Shown: positions 16,747 through 26,000 of the stretch, in pieces | Numbering within the stretch: the stretch's first letter is position 1 | How the letters are laid out: every line of letters starts with the position of its first letter | NCBI GenBank assembly: GCA_937944245.1 | Contig: CALDYY010000128.1 | Coordinates: 1 to 37,198 of the forward strand | Length of the DNA: 37,198 bases | Source of the DNA: an uncultured Saprospiraceae bacterium | Lineage (GTDB): Bacteria; Bacteroidota; Bacteroidia; Chitinophagales; Saprospiraceae | Direction of reading: 5' to 3' | Position numbers and translations under genes: made by a program | Notes under the pieces: generated by a model | The model's input: the letters and a program-made list of their open reading frames with translations, nothing else | Databases searched by the model: none | Told to the model about the DNA's origin: nothing

Positions 16747-17310
16747 GTCAGCTTCCACCAATTCACAAATGATATGACCAATCGTGATGTGTGTTTCTTG
16801 TATTCGCGGTGTGTCAGTGGAAGGCACGTTGAGCAGTAAGTCGCAGATGTTGCGCACTTGCCCGCCTGAAGCTCCTGTCATGGCGATTGTTTTCATACCC
16901 AGTCGTTTAGCTTCCTCTATGGCAAGAATGATATTGGAAGAGTTACCGGATGTAGTGATGCCGAATAAAATATCGCCTGGTTTTCCCATTGCTTGTACCA
17001 TTCTGGCGTAAGTGCGTTCAAAAGAATAGTCATTGGCTACCGCCGTTAGAAAGGACGTATTGACGTGTAAGGCTTCCGCAAACAAAGGCGCGCGGTCTTT
17101 ATAAAACCTACCTGAAAATTCGGCAGCCAAATGTTGTGCATCAGCAGCACTGCCTCCATTACCACAAAATAGGACTTTTCCTTCATGTTGAAACGTATGA
17201 ATGCACCAACTAGTAGCTAATTCAATTCGATTGATCAAAGCCTCGTCTTTGACAATTGCTTTTTTGACGTTAATACTTTCATTGATAATATGTTGAATGC
17301 GACTTTTCAA
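16735..17310 (-). CDS. gmhA: D-sedoheptulose 7-phosphate isomerase
   Basis: GmhA makes D-glycero-D-manno-heptose 7-phosphate, the first step toward heptose nucleotides for LPS or glycans. The 191-residue SIS-domain protein has the phosphosugar loop FCGNGGSAADAQHLAAEFSGRF, then TSFLTAVANDYSFERTY, FGITTSGNSSNIILA, and RIQETHITIGHIICE. The zinc ligands known from the E. coli enzyme correspond to H60, E64, Q171 and H179. The related DiaA has a similar fold but lacks this full set. It follows two glycosyltransferase genes by 18 nt, consistent with one glycan operon. The kinase and epimerase of the heptose path are not in this window. Confidence 0.88.
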   Translation of the reverse strand: MKSRIQHIINESINVKKAIVKDEALINRIELATSWCIHTFQHEGKVLFCGNGGSAADAQHLAAEFSGRFYKDRAPLFAEALHVNTSFLTAVANDYSFERTYARMVQAMGKPGDILFGITTSGNSSNIILAIEEAKRLGMKTIAMTGASGGQVRNICDLLLNVPSTDTPRIQETHITIGHIICELVEADLFD

Positions 17311-17328
17311 TGTGTTCTATTTTGTTCA

Positions 17329-18450
17329 TTAAATAATGTGTTCAATAGTGTGAATCAGATGATTCCAACTATATTTTTGCTTTTGTCTTAACAGTCCTTC
17401 TTTAAATTTGTCCATCATATCGTTGTAGTAAAAATCAACAATGGCTTCGGCAATCGCTGTTGGATTAACTTCTACTACATAGCCTGCTTCGCTATGAGGT
17501 ACAATTTCAGGTAAGCCACCTACATTGGTTACCACCATGGGCTTTTCAAAATGGTAAGCCACTTGGGAAATGCCACTTTGGGTCGCCGACCGATAAGGCT
17601 GTACCACTAAATCCGCAACGCTAAAGTAGTATTTAATCTGCTCATTAGCAATGAAATGAGTGTGCAGTACCAACTGACTTTTGATAGCTAGTGTGTCTAT
17701 TATTTTTTCATACTTTTCTGAATTACCGTAGTATTCACCAGCTATGATGAGTTTGACGGGTAAAGCTTTAACTTGAGGATTACTCATGGCTTCGAGTAGT
17801 AAATCCAAGCCTTTGTAGTCGCGAATGAAGCCAAAAAATAAAATGTAGCGATAGTTTTCCTCTAAATTCAATGCACTTAACGCTTCTTCTCTGTCCAGAG
17901 GTGTCCCATAGTGGTCGTAAATTGGATGTGGGGTTATGGCGATAGGCTGGTTTGTGAATTGGCGCGTATCTTCTGCCACTGCATTAGAGAGTACCACAAA
18001 AGCATCGTTGGCTTGTGCAAAATATTTTGCGAATAATTTGTCGCCTAATCTCTTTTCATGTGGAATGATATTGTGGACAATTGCAATAGTTTTGCTCGTT
18101 TTGTTTTTTCTAATTTGCCTCAAAATAGTGCCTAAGCAAGGCGCCATGAATGGCAACCAAAACATTGTCAGCACCAAATCAGCATTTAATTGCCGAATTT
18201 CTCTGCCAATCTTCCACCAATTCAATGGAGAAATGGAATTTATTTTTACTTGAATATCCAAATCTTTTGGTGGTGCATCTTCTGAATATTGTGTTTTTCC
18301 TGGAAAAAGGAAATTAGGATATTGTAGCGAAAAAGTATAAATAATCACTTGATTTCCTGCTTGCTGAAAAGCCTGTGCTAAGCGTTCGCCAAAGGTGGCA
18401 ATTCCGCCACGCAAAGGATAAGCAGGGGAGAGGAGGACTATTTTTTTCAC
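17329..18450 (-). CDS. glycosyltransferase family 4/1 (GT-B fold)
   Basis: The 373-residue protein has the N-terminal donor-independent half opening ILLSPAYPLRGGIATFGERL (shown here as KKIVLLSPAYPLRGG), the middle TIAIVHNIIPHE, and a C-terminal Rossmann half with ILFFGFIRDYKGLDLLLEA, KLIIAGEYYG, YYFSVADLVVQPYRSATQSG and GGLPEIVPHSEAGYVV. The last block carries the E-x7-E-like pattern of GT4 enzymes. It has no signal peptide or membrane helix, so it acts on the cytoplasmic face. Its start overlaps the stop of the GT2 gene (ATGA), and gmhA follows. The sugar and acceptor are unknown. Confidence 0.87.
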   Translation of the reverse strand: MKKIVLLSPAYPLRGGIATFGERLAQAFQQAGNQVIIYTFSLQYPNFLFPGKTQYSEDAPPKDLDIQVKINSISPLNWWKIGREIRQLNADLVLTMFWLPFMAPCLGTILRQIRKNKTSKTIAIVHNIIPHEKRLGDKLFAKYFAQANDAFVVLSNAVAEDTRQFTNQPIAITPHPIYDHYGTPLDREEALSALNLEENYRYILFFGFIRDYKGLDLLLEAMSNPQVKALPVKLIIAGEYYGNSEKYEKIIDTLAIKSQLVLHTHFIANEQIKYYFSVADLVVQPYRSATQSGISQVAYHFEKPMVVTNVGGLPEIVPHSEAGYVVEVNPTAIAEAIVDFYYNDMMDKFKEGLLRQKQKYSWNHLIHTIEHII

Positions 18451-19388
18451 TGGATACCAGTTTTTTCTTCAATCAAATATTGGTTGCGGTCAGCAGCGTT
18501 TCTAGTGATGAGTTCTGCCAAAAAACCAGTTACAAAAAGTTGCGTACCAATGATAACCGTCAAAATACCAAAATAAAATAAAGGTCGGTCAGCAATGCCG
18601 TAAGTTTGGTACATGATTTTCACAATGCTCAAATAAATCAAGATAATGAATCCGATTAAAAAAGATAGCACGCCAAAAGTACCAAAAAAGTGCATGGGCT
18701 TCTTGCCAAACCTTCCGAGAAAAACAAGTGTCATCAAATCCAAAAAGCCATTGAGAAATCGCTCCAATCCAAACTTAGTAACCCCGTACTTTCTAGCGCG
18801 ATGCTCTACCACTTTTTCACCAATTTTTTTAAAACCCGCTTGTTTTGCTAGTAATGGAATGTAGCGGTGCATTTCACCAAATACTTCGATGCTTTTCACA
18901 ACTTCTTGACGATAGGCTTTTAATCCGCAGTTGAAGTCGTTGAGTCGAATACCACTCACAATTCTAGTAATCCAGTTGAAAAACTTAGAAGGAATAGTTT
19001 TAGAGATTGGGTCGTGTCGTTTTTGCTTCCACCCGGATACCAAATCGAATTTGTCCTCCATAATCATTCGATAAAGTGCTGGAATTTCTTCGGGGCTATC
19101 TTGCAAATCGGCATCCATTGTAATGATTACTTTGCCTTTAGCATGTGTAAATCCTACATTCAAGGCAGCCGATTTTCCATAATTTCTTCGGAATTTAATG
19201 CCGACTACACAAGGATTTTGAGTAGATAATGCTTGAATGATTTCCCAAGAACGGTCGCTACTGCCATCGTCCACCATGAGAATTTCATAGCTAAGTCCCA
19301 TTGGTTCAACTACTTGTCGAATCCAACTCTCTAATTCAGGCAGCGATTCTTCTTCGTTATAAATTGGAATAAGGATGGAAAGATTCAT
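18447..19388 (-). CDS. GT2 polyprenyl-phosphate glycosyltransferase
   Basis: The 313-residue protein has a GT-A domain with LIPIYNEEESLPELE, MVDDGSSDRSWEI, FRRNYGKSAALNVGF and the metal-binding DAD in TMDADLQDSPEE (residues 92-94). NDFNCGLKAYR is the acceptor-side motif. Two C-terminal membrane helices lie at about 233-256 and 270-293. This is the arrangement of dolichol- or undecaprenyl-phosphate glycosyltransferases (DPM1, GtrB, ArnC). It would load a sugar onto a lipid carrier at the inner membrane. The GT4 gene overlaps by 4 nt and gmhA follows, so the three are co-transcribed. Confidence 0.9.
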   Translation of the reverse strand: MNLSILIPIYNEEESLPELESWIRQVVEPMGLSYEILMVDDGSSDRSWEIIQALSTQNPCVVGIKFRRNYGKSAALNVGFTHAKGKVIITMDADLQDSPEEIPALYRMIMEDKFDLVSGWKQKRHDPISKTIPSKFFNWITRIVSGIRLNDFNCGLKAYRQEVVKSIEVFGEMHRYIPLLAKQAGFKKIGEKVVEHRARKYGVTKFGLERFLNGFLDLMTLVFLGRFGKKPMHFFGTFGVLSFLIGFIILIYLSIVKIMYQTYGIADRPLFYFGILTVIIGTQLFVTGFLAELITRNAADRNQYLIEEKTGIQ

Positions 19389-19410
19389 ACAATGTGTTCT
19401 GTCTGTTTTG

Positions 19411-19458
19411 AGTTTGCTTCTTTAAGTTCCTTTAAATATTGACTTGAAGAAGCAAACT
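19411..19458. terminator. 17-bp hairpin between DUF4199 gene and GT2 gene
   Basis: AGTTTGCTTCTTTAAGT (19411-19427) and ACTTGAAGAAGCAAACT (19442-19458) pair over 17 bp with one G-U pair and a 14-nt loop. There is no U-tract on either side. It lies between the DUF4199 stop (19507) and the GT2 start (19388) and probably ends or protects the upstream transcript. Confidence 0.6.
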
Positions 19459-19506
19459 AGCAGTCAATAACGCAACACTGAACTGCTTATTTTATATTGA
19501 CGATAA

Positions 19507-20055
19507 CTAAGCCATTTCTGGCGGATTCTTACGCATAATTGCACCCGTAATCGCAGAAACAATAAGTCCTACAAATGCACCACCGAATAGCGCACCACCA
19601 ATAGCAAGAAAAATATTAGAAGTAGCTTGTGTTTCTTCAACCGCTTCCTGTGCTTGTTCAATCATATCTTCATCCATACCCATCATTTCATACAACCAAC
19701 TAAGACTAGCATTTTGTCTAGCCACTATTTCAGTATCAATATAGTTCATGTAAATATAACCGAAAATTCCACTTACTAAAGCCGCTAGCATGACGACTAG
19801 AATCCCTAAGCTCAAGCATTTGCCCATTGTGATAAAACCTCCTAAATCTTGGTCGCGATGATGGCGGATTGCTAAGGCAACCATACCAAACCAAATCGCT
19901 AATTGAATCATAAAACCACTAATTGCACCACCTATGTTTGAACTGGCAAATAAAGTTGTGTAGTTGATTACATCATATCCAATCATAGCCAAACCACCCA
20001 ATAATCCATAGCGAAGAACGATAGGCATTATAGATTTTTCTTGTGTCGTTGTCAT
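19507..20055 (-). CDS. DUF4199 integral membrane protein
   Basis: The 182-residue protein has four hydrophobic helices: YGLLGGLAMIGYDVINYTTLF, GFMIQLAIWFGMVALAI, LSLGILVVMLAALVSGIFGYIYMNYI, and the C-terminal IFLAIGGALFGGAFVGLIVSAITGAI. A loop with RHHRDQDLGGFITMGK links the second and third. This order and the D-LGG-x-I-T-x-G loop are typical of DUF4199, a family common in Bacteroidota and often found beside GT2 genes, as here. The role is unknown; a membrane scaffold or accessory to lipid-linked sugar handling is a guess from context. Confidence 0.8.
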   Translation of the reverse strand: MTTTQEKSIMPIVLRYGLLGGLAMIGYDVINYTTLFASSNIGGAISGFMIQLAIWFGMVALAIRHHRDQDLGGFITMGKCLSLGILVVMLAALVSGIFGYIYMNYIDTEIVARQNASLSWLYEMMGMDEDMIEQAQEAVEETQATSNIFLAIGGALFGGAFVGLIVSAITGAIMRKNPPEMA

Positions 20056-20203
20056 AGTTTTAATGAGTTTTAATTTATTTTGTCCGCAAAATACACATTT
20101 CGAGTTGAATGCAATATTGTTTTCTACGAATGATGTATAAAAAGCGATGTTTGAGCGAATGAAAGATTCAGTTGTGTTTTTTGCTTTTGGGTAATATGAA
20201 AAA

Positions 20204-20266
20204 ACGTTAATCTTTTCTTATTAACGTACTGTTGACAAACGAAAACCAATAACAAAAGTATTTTTG
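20204..20266 (+). promoter_or_regulatory. promoter with upstream 8-8-8 inverted repeat
   Basis: TATTTTTG at 20259-20266 matches the -7 element, and TTGACA at 20232-20237 could be the upstream element, although the 24-nt gap from TTG to the -7 box is long. Directly upstream, ACGTTAAT (20204-20211) and ATTAACGT (20220-20227) form a perfect inverted repeat with an 8-nt spacer, which looks like an operator. The rest of the 230-bp gap from 20056 shows nothing else. Confidence 0.45.
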
Positions 20267-20285
20267 TGTAAGCAAATAAAATTCA

Positions 20286-20744
20286 ATGAAGATGATTCAA
20301 AAAGTAAGTGTTTTCTTAGTCCTTTGTTTAGTAATTGGTTTTCAAGGACTTGCTCAAAAAAAAGTGGTAGATTGGTCATTTGCTGCTAAGAAAGTGAGTG
20401 CCGAAGAATACGATGTTACTTTTACGGCAACGGTAAAAAGTGGCTGGTACATTTATTCTCAATTTTTAGTAGGTGATGGTCCGATACCAACGAGCTTTGA
20501 ATTTGAAAAAACATCAGGTGTTCAATTCATAGGCAAAACTAAAGAAGAGGGTAAGAAGAAAGAAGGTTTCGATGAGGTATTTGGCATGAATGTGATAAAA
20601 TTCAGTGGTACAGTTACGTTCACACAACGCATTAAGACCAAATCAGCTAAAACAATCACAGGCTATCTGACGTATATGACTTGCGACGACGAACAGTGTT
20701 TACCACCAATGGACGTAGATTTTAGCATTAATTTGCCAAAATAA
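20286..20744 (+). CDS. stand-alone DsbD alpha-domain protein
   Basis: The 152-residue protein has a signal peptide (VSVFLVLCLVIGFQGLAQ) and then only the N-terminal immunoglobulin-like domain of DsbD: WSFAAKKVSAEEYDVTFTATV, GWYIYSQF, GDGPIPTSFEFE, GFDEVFGMNVIKF and GYLTYMTCDDEQCLPP. The cysteine pair C133 and C138 corresponds to the redox pair of the DsbD alpha domain that passes electrons to periplasmic partners. It closely resembles the N-terminus of the next gene, even to the same cysteine positions, so the two arose by duplication. It may act as a free electron carrier downstream of DsbD. Confidence 0.88.
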   Translation: MKMIQKVSVFLVLCLVIGFQGLAQKKVVDWSFAAKKVSAEEYDVTFTATVKSGWYIYSQFLVGDGPIPTSFEFEKTSGVQFIGKTKEEGKKKEGFDEVFGMNVIKFSGTVTFTQRIKTKSAKTITGYLTYMTCDDEQCLPPMDVDFSINLPK

Positions 20745-20758
20745 TTTCTCGATGAAGT

Positions 20759-20792
20759 AAACTTTTGAGGAGGCAAAAGGCTTCAAAAGTTT
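20759..20792 (+). terminator. hairpin after the DsbD alpha-domain gene
   Basis: AAACTTTTGA (20759-20768) and TCAAAAGTTT (20783-20792) form a perfect 10-bp stem with a 14-nt loop, 15 nt after the stop. The short T run is part of the 3' arm. It separates this gene from dsbD, which has its own -7 box. Confidence 0.5.
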
Positions 20793-20794
20793 GC

Positions 20795-20802
20795 TAAATT
20801 TG
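20795..20802 (+). promoter_or_regulatory. -7 promoter element for dsbD
   Basis: TAAATTTG matches TAnnTTTG exactly and lies 27 nt before the dsbD start codon, giving a start near 20807. No TTG is found at the ideal upstream distance. It directly follows the hairpin of the preceding gene. Confidence 0.42.
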
Positions 20803-20829
20803 AGCTAATTAAAACAACTATCAACAATA

Positions 20830-22812
20830 ATGAGGACACTTATAATAACTTTCTTGTGGATACTCGCACTTCCGTTCTATTTACTCGCTCAGTTTGAAAC
20901 ACCTGTGACATGGTCATGGGAAGCTAGCCAAATCAACGAGCAGGAATATGAACTGGTGTTCAAAGCTAATATTCAAGAAGGATGGACGCTCTATTCCCAA
21001 TTTATTGACGGCGACGGACCAATTCCTACCAGTTTTGAATATGACTTGGGCGAGCATTTTGAAATTGTTGGCACTACTCAAGAAGAGGGTAATAGAAAAG
21101 AAGGTTTTGATGAGATTTTTAAGATAAATGTTGCTAAGTTTTTAGCAGGTACTGCCTATTTTAGGCAACGCATAAAAATCCTTAATGCGGATTTGCCTAT
21201 TGTAGGATATTTAACCTTTATGACTTGCGACGATGAACAGTGCTTACCTCCTAAAGATATTGACTTTTCTTTTAGTTTTTCCGCAGTAGCACAGACGGTA
21301 GATACAAATAATAAAAGTGCTTTGGCAAGCTATCCACTTGCAGGTATAGAGATAGACCATGCGAATGAACAAATGGATTGCGACAGCAACGGTGCTAATG
21401 ACATACAACCAACAGGTTTATGGTGGGTGTTTGTGCTAGGTTTTGGTGGTGGATTGCTGGCGTTGCTTACGCCTTGCGTATTTCCGATGGTGCCACTTAC
21501 AGTGGGTTATTTCACTAAAACCAGCAACACTAAAGCCGAAGGTATCAAAAATGCGATTATTTATGGCTTATCTATCGTTGTGATTTATGTGGCGTTGGGC
21601 TTGCTCATCACAGGCATATTTGGTGCGGATGCCTTAAATTTGCTCTCTACTAATGCGGCGTTTAACATATTTTTTGCACTACTATTCATCGTATTTGCAC
21701 TATCTTTTTTTGGATTAATACCAGAATTGACTTTGCCTAGCTCATGGTCAAATGCAACAGATAATTTAGCAAGCAGTGGTGGATTGATTGGTATTTTCTT
21801 CATGGCATTCACACTTTCCTTAGTATCTTTTTCTTGTACAGGTCCAATTATTGGCACACTACTGGTAGAAACAGCAACTGGGGGCGGAGCAACTATTTTT
21901 GGTAGAATACCAGCAGGCCCCTTAGTAGGAATGTTCGGTTTTTCATTGGCGTTGGCGTTGCCCTTCGCGCTATTTGCAGCTTTTCCAACTTGGTTAAAAT
22001 CCTTGCCAAAATCTGGAGGTTGGATGAGCGATGTCAAAGTAACGCTTGGTTTTGTCGAGTTGGCATTAGCTTTGAAGTTTCTCTCCATTGCAGATTTAAC
22101 GCAAGGTTGGAAAATACTGCCTTATGAGGCTTTTCTTGTTTTTTGGATATTGTGTGCTTTGGGATTAGCACTGTATTTTTTTGGTGTCATCAAATTCCCT
22201 GTCAATTATACTAAACCCAGAATGACTTTACCCAAAGGGGTATTAGCATTAGCTTCTTTAGCTTTAGTAGCTTACCTATCGCTAGGTTTTCAATATAGTG
22301 AAGTATCTAAAACATTCGTAACCCCTACTTTGATGAGTGGCATTGCGCCTCCTGCTGGACACAGTTATATCTATCCGAATAGTTGCCCTTTAAATTTTGA
22401 ATGTTACAAAGATTTTGAAAGTGGTTTAGCAGCGGCAAAAGTTCAAAATAAGCCTATTTTACTTGATTTTACAGGACATGGCTGCGTGAACTGCCGCAAA
22501 ATGGAGGATAATGTTTGGAACAAAAAAGGAATTTACGAACTCATCCGCGACGAGTACGTGCTAGTATCGCTTTATGTAGATGAGCGCAAGAAACTGGAGC
22601 AACCTTATGCTTCGCCCATAGATGGCGGCATTCGTCGAACAGTGGGCGACCAATGGTCAGATTTTCAGCAGTTGCATTTTCAGCAGCAATCGCAACCTTA
22701 CTATGTGCTGCTCAGTCCTGACGGCAAAGTATTAAATAAGCCCGTAGCTTACACCCCTGATGAAACACAATATGAAGATTTTTTGAAATGTGGTTTAGCA
22801 CAATTAAAGTGA
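20830..22812 (+). CDS. dsbD: protein-disulfide reductase DsbD
   Basis: DsbD moves electrons from cytoplasmic thioredoxin across the inner membrane to periplasmic thiol proteins. The 660-residue protein has a signal peptide. The alpha domain at about 22-150 carries C133 and C138 in TCDDEQCLPP. The eight-helix core at about 198-490 has the membrane cysteines C216 (TPCVFPMVPLT) and C336 (FSCTGPIIGT). The C-terminal thioredoxin-like gamma domain has C552 and C555 in GHGCVNCRKME. All three cysteine pairs needed for the relay are present. Length is a little above the E. coli protein. It follows a free copy of its own alpha domain. Confidence 0.94.
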   Translation: MRTLIITFLWILALPFYLLAQFETPVTWSWEASQINEQEYELVFKANIQEGWTLYSQFIDGDGPIPTSFEYDLGEHFEIVGTTQEEGNRKEGFDEIFKINVAKFLAGTAYFRQRIKILNADLPIVGYLTFMTCDDEQCLPPKDIDFSFSFSAVAQTVDTNNKSALASYPLAGIEIDHANEQMDCDSNGANDIQPTGLWWVFVLGFGGGLLALLTPCVFPMVPLTVGYFTKTSNTKAEGIKNAIIYGLSIVVIYVALGLLITGIFGADALNLLSTNAAFNIFFALLFIVFALSFFGLIPELTLPSSWSNATDNLASSGGLIGIFFMAFTLSLVSFSCTGPIIGTLLVETATGGGATIFGRIPAGPLVGMFGFSLALALPFALFAAFPTWLKSLPKSGGWMSDVKVTLGFVELALALKFLSIADLTQGWKILPYEAFLVFWILCALGLALYFFGVIKFPVNYTKPRMTLPKGVLALASLALVAYLSLGFQYSEVSKTFVTPTLMSGIAPPAGHSYIYPNSCPLNFECYKDFESGLAAAKVQNKPILLDFTGHGCVNCRKMEDNVWNKKGIYELIRDEYVLVSLYVDERKKLEQPYASPIDGGIRRTVGDQWSDFQQLHFQQQSQPYYVLLSPDGKVLNKPVAYTPDETQYEDFLKCGLAQLK

Positions 22813-23026
22813 TGTTTTGGTGGGCTTTTTTGAATAGTGATTTTTTACAAATAACAACAAACGAGCCTACTCAAAATCAGGTAAAATTAGGTATTTAGGG
22901 ATTGAATCAGTTAAATCTACTAAGGTTTTTTATTTACTAACAAAAAAAGCCACTTTACCTAAAATTTAATACTTTTTAACACTTTTTGCTTTAATTTTAA
23001 CCAGTTTTTGACGACTTATGCCATAG

Positions 23027-23071
23027 AGAATTGTTTTTATAGTAACAATTAGTTCACTATAAATCAATTCT
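23027..23071 (+). promoter_or_regulatory. hairpin directly before the metalloprotease-barrel gene
   Basis: AGAATTG plus TTTATAGT (23027-23043) pair with ACTATAAA plus CAATTCT (23056-23071), 15 bp with a small internal bulge and a 12-nt loop. The structure ends 7 nt before the ATG at 23079, where it would cover the ribosome approach region or act as an operator. The rest of the 266-bp gap from 22813 is AT-rich and shows no gene. Confidence 0.45.
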
Positions 23072-23078
23072 TTATCCT

Positions 23079-26000
23079 ATGAAATGGCAAAGCATAGTTA
23101 TCTTCTTACTTTTACTATATGGCAACCAAACGCTTTTTGGACAAGTGTTTGGTAGAAATAAACCCGTTTACGATCAATTCAATTTTGAGGTATTGGGTAC
23201 ACCCAATTTCAAAATCTATCACTACCTGCAAAATGAAGGTATGTTAGAAGAAATTGCTAACTGGAGTGAGCATTGGTATCGCTTGCATCAGGTGGTACTA
23301 CGAGATACCATAAAAGGACAAAACCCAATCGTACTGTATAATGACCACCCCGATTTTCAGCAGACAAATACGATTCAAGGAGCAATAGGAACAGGTACAG
23401 GCGGCGTAACAGAAGCTTTTAAGAACAGAGTTATACAGCCATTTGCTATGTCCAATCAACAAACGCATCACGTATTAGGGCATGAACTGGTACATGCTTT
23501 TCAGTACAATTTGATTTTGAAAAATGACTCGATGTCCCTTCAGAATTTGGCAAATGTTCCATTATGGATGGTAGAAGGTCTAGCAGAGTATTTATCTATA
23601 GGGCGAATTGACCCGCATACCTCTATGTGGATGCGCGATGCTGTATTACAAAATGATCTTCCTAGTATCAAAGATTTGAATAATCCTAAATACTTTCCTT
23701 ATCGGTATGGTCATGCGTTTTGGGCTTTTGTTACAGGCTTAATGGGGGATGGTGTAATACGGGATTATTTTGTTAATACTGCAAAATTCGGCTTAGAGCA
23801 ATCTACATTAATGAGTTTTGGCGTTGGCACAAAAGAACTTTCTGAATTGTGGCATAAAACGCTACGCGAGCATTACACGCCGTTGATGCGAGACCAAAAG
23901 GAAAGACCAATCGGCAAAAAAGTGATTGAAGCTACTAATAGTGCAAGGATGAATGTTGTGCCAGTCATTAGCCCCAATGGTCAGTATATTGCTTTTCTTT
24001 CGGAGCGAAATTTGTTTTCAGTAGATTTATTCCTTGCTGATGCTCGAACTGGGCAAATTATTAGAACTTTAGCAAGTGCTACTAAAAGCACCCATATTGA
24101 CGATTATAGTTATATTGAATCCGCAGGAGCATGGTCGCCTAAAAGTAATGAATTGGCAATAGTAGGGGTGAAAAAAGGAAACAACTGGTTGATTATTAAA
24201 GATGTAGAAACAGGAAAAACCGTAGAAGAATTTAGACTAGAAGGTGTGCCAGCATTTAGCAATCCTGCGTGGTCGCCCAATGGAAAGTCAATCGTTGTGT
24301 CGGGCTTGGTGGATGGGCAAGTGGACTTGTTTACCGTAAATTTGAATACAAAGCAAGTAACGCGCTTAACAAACGATATTTATTCGGAGGTAACGCCTAG
24401 TTGGGCACCTGATGGTACTGCTATATTATTTGCAACTGATGAACTTTCTTTCGAGCGTGGTCGCGTGAATGGCAAATGGAAATTCAACTTAGCAGAATTG
24501 GATATTGTTACAGGCTCGAAAGAGCATTTAGCTATTTTCTTGGAAGCCAATAACTTAAATCCACTTTATGACTATCGAGGAAATATTTTATTCCTTTCGG
24601 ATAGAGATGGCTTCCGAAACTTATACCGCTATGATGTTGCAAGAGATGTAGTCTTCCAAATGACAGACCTATTAACAGGTATTTCGGGTTTAACCCCTTA
24701 TGCTCCAGCTATTTCTCTTTCTCGTTCTAACAATCGAGATAAAGTGCTTTACACACATTATTGGAAAGGTGGTTATGATATTTATGTGGCTGACCAAGAC
24801 CAATTTTTGAGTAAACCACTTAATATGAATGATGTAGATATGGCTGCTGCCGAACTGCCTAAAGTAGTACCAGGGGCTAGAGTCGTTGTCAATTCCAATA
24901 TGGATAAGTTAGATCAGCTGCCAAGATTAGATATGTTTGATTTTAAAAAATTAGAATATCGCCCTAAATTTAAAATGGACTACATTGGTGGTTCAACAGG
25001 TGTCGGTATTGGTTCATTTGGTGGTTTCGGTACAATGACAGGTGCCGCTGGCGGAGTGGACTTATTATTCAGCGATATATTAGGGAATAACCAGTTTTTT
25101 AGTACCTTAGCATTAAATGGCGAAATTACTGATTTTGCAGGAGTATTATCTTACCTAAATCGCAAGAATCGCATCGCATGGGGTGCTGCTTTGTCACATG
25201 TGCCTTTCCGCTCAGCTCGTTTTTATCCAAGTCGTTTGGATAATATCTCTGTGGGAAATGGTGCTACAGCTACGGTTATTAGAAATGACATTGACATTCA
25301 GCGAATTTTTGAAGATCGCTTGAATTTATTTGCACAATTTCCTTTTTCAAAAAAGGTTAGGGTAGAGGCTGGAGCTTCATTTTCAATTTATTATGACCGT
25401 TTGGATAGAACTTCTACATTTTATCAGGCTATTCCAGCAGGTAATAGCTTTTTTAGAGGATCAGCCATAGGTCAATCGAGAGAACGCATCAATCAAGAAA
25501 ATCAGCTAGACTTAAATTTCTTTACGGTCAATGCTGCTTTGGTGGGCGACAATTCTTATTTTGGGTTGACTTCTCCTTTGCAAGGTTGGCGTTATCGCTT
25601 TGGTGGCGTGCATTACATGGGGGGGTTTAATCTGACTAGTGTTACGGCTGATTATCGCCATTATCTTAGATTGAAACCTGTAACTTTAGCTTTTCAAGCG
25701 ATGCACGAGGGTAGATATGGCGAGGATGCTAATAATATTTTCCCAATTTATCTAGGCTACCCATGGAATGTCAGAGGTTTAAACTCTGCTAATGCGGAAC
25801 AATTATTACTAGAAAATAATATTGACCCTAATATATTATTGGGTAGTAAAGGCTTGGTAACTAAATTTGAAGTTCGTATTCCATTTACAGGACCAAAGCA
25901 GATTTCATTATTTAAGTCAGATTTATTTTTTTCTGAACTGTCCTTTTTTACTGATGCAGGTATTACATGGAATAATGCCAACAGTTTCAACAGAGATAAT

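Noticed and set aside
21585-22088. Open frame of 167 codons on the minus strand inside dsbD
   Set aside because: It is antisense to the conserved membrane core of DsbD and has a low-complexity composition rich in Lys, Asn and Pro, as expected for a shadow frame.
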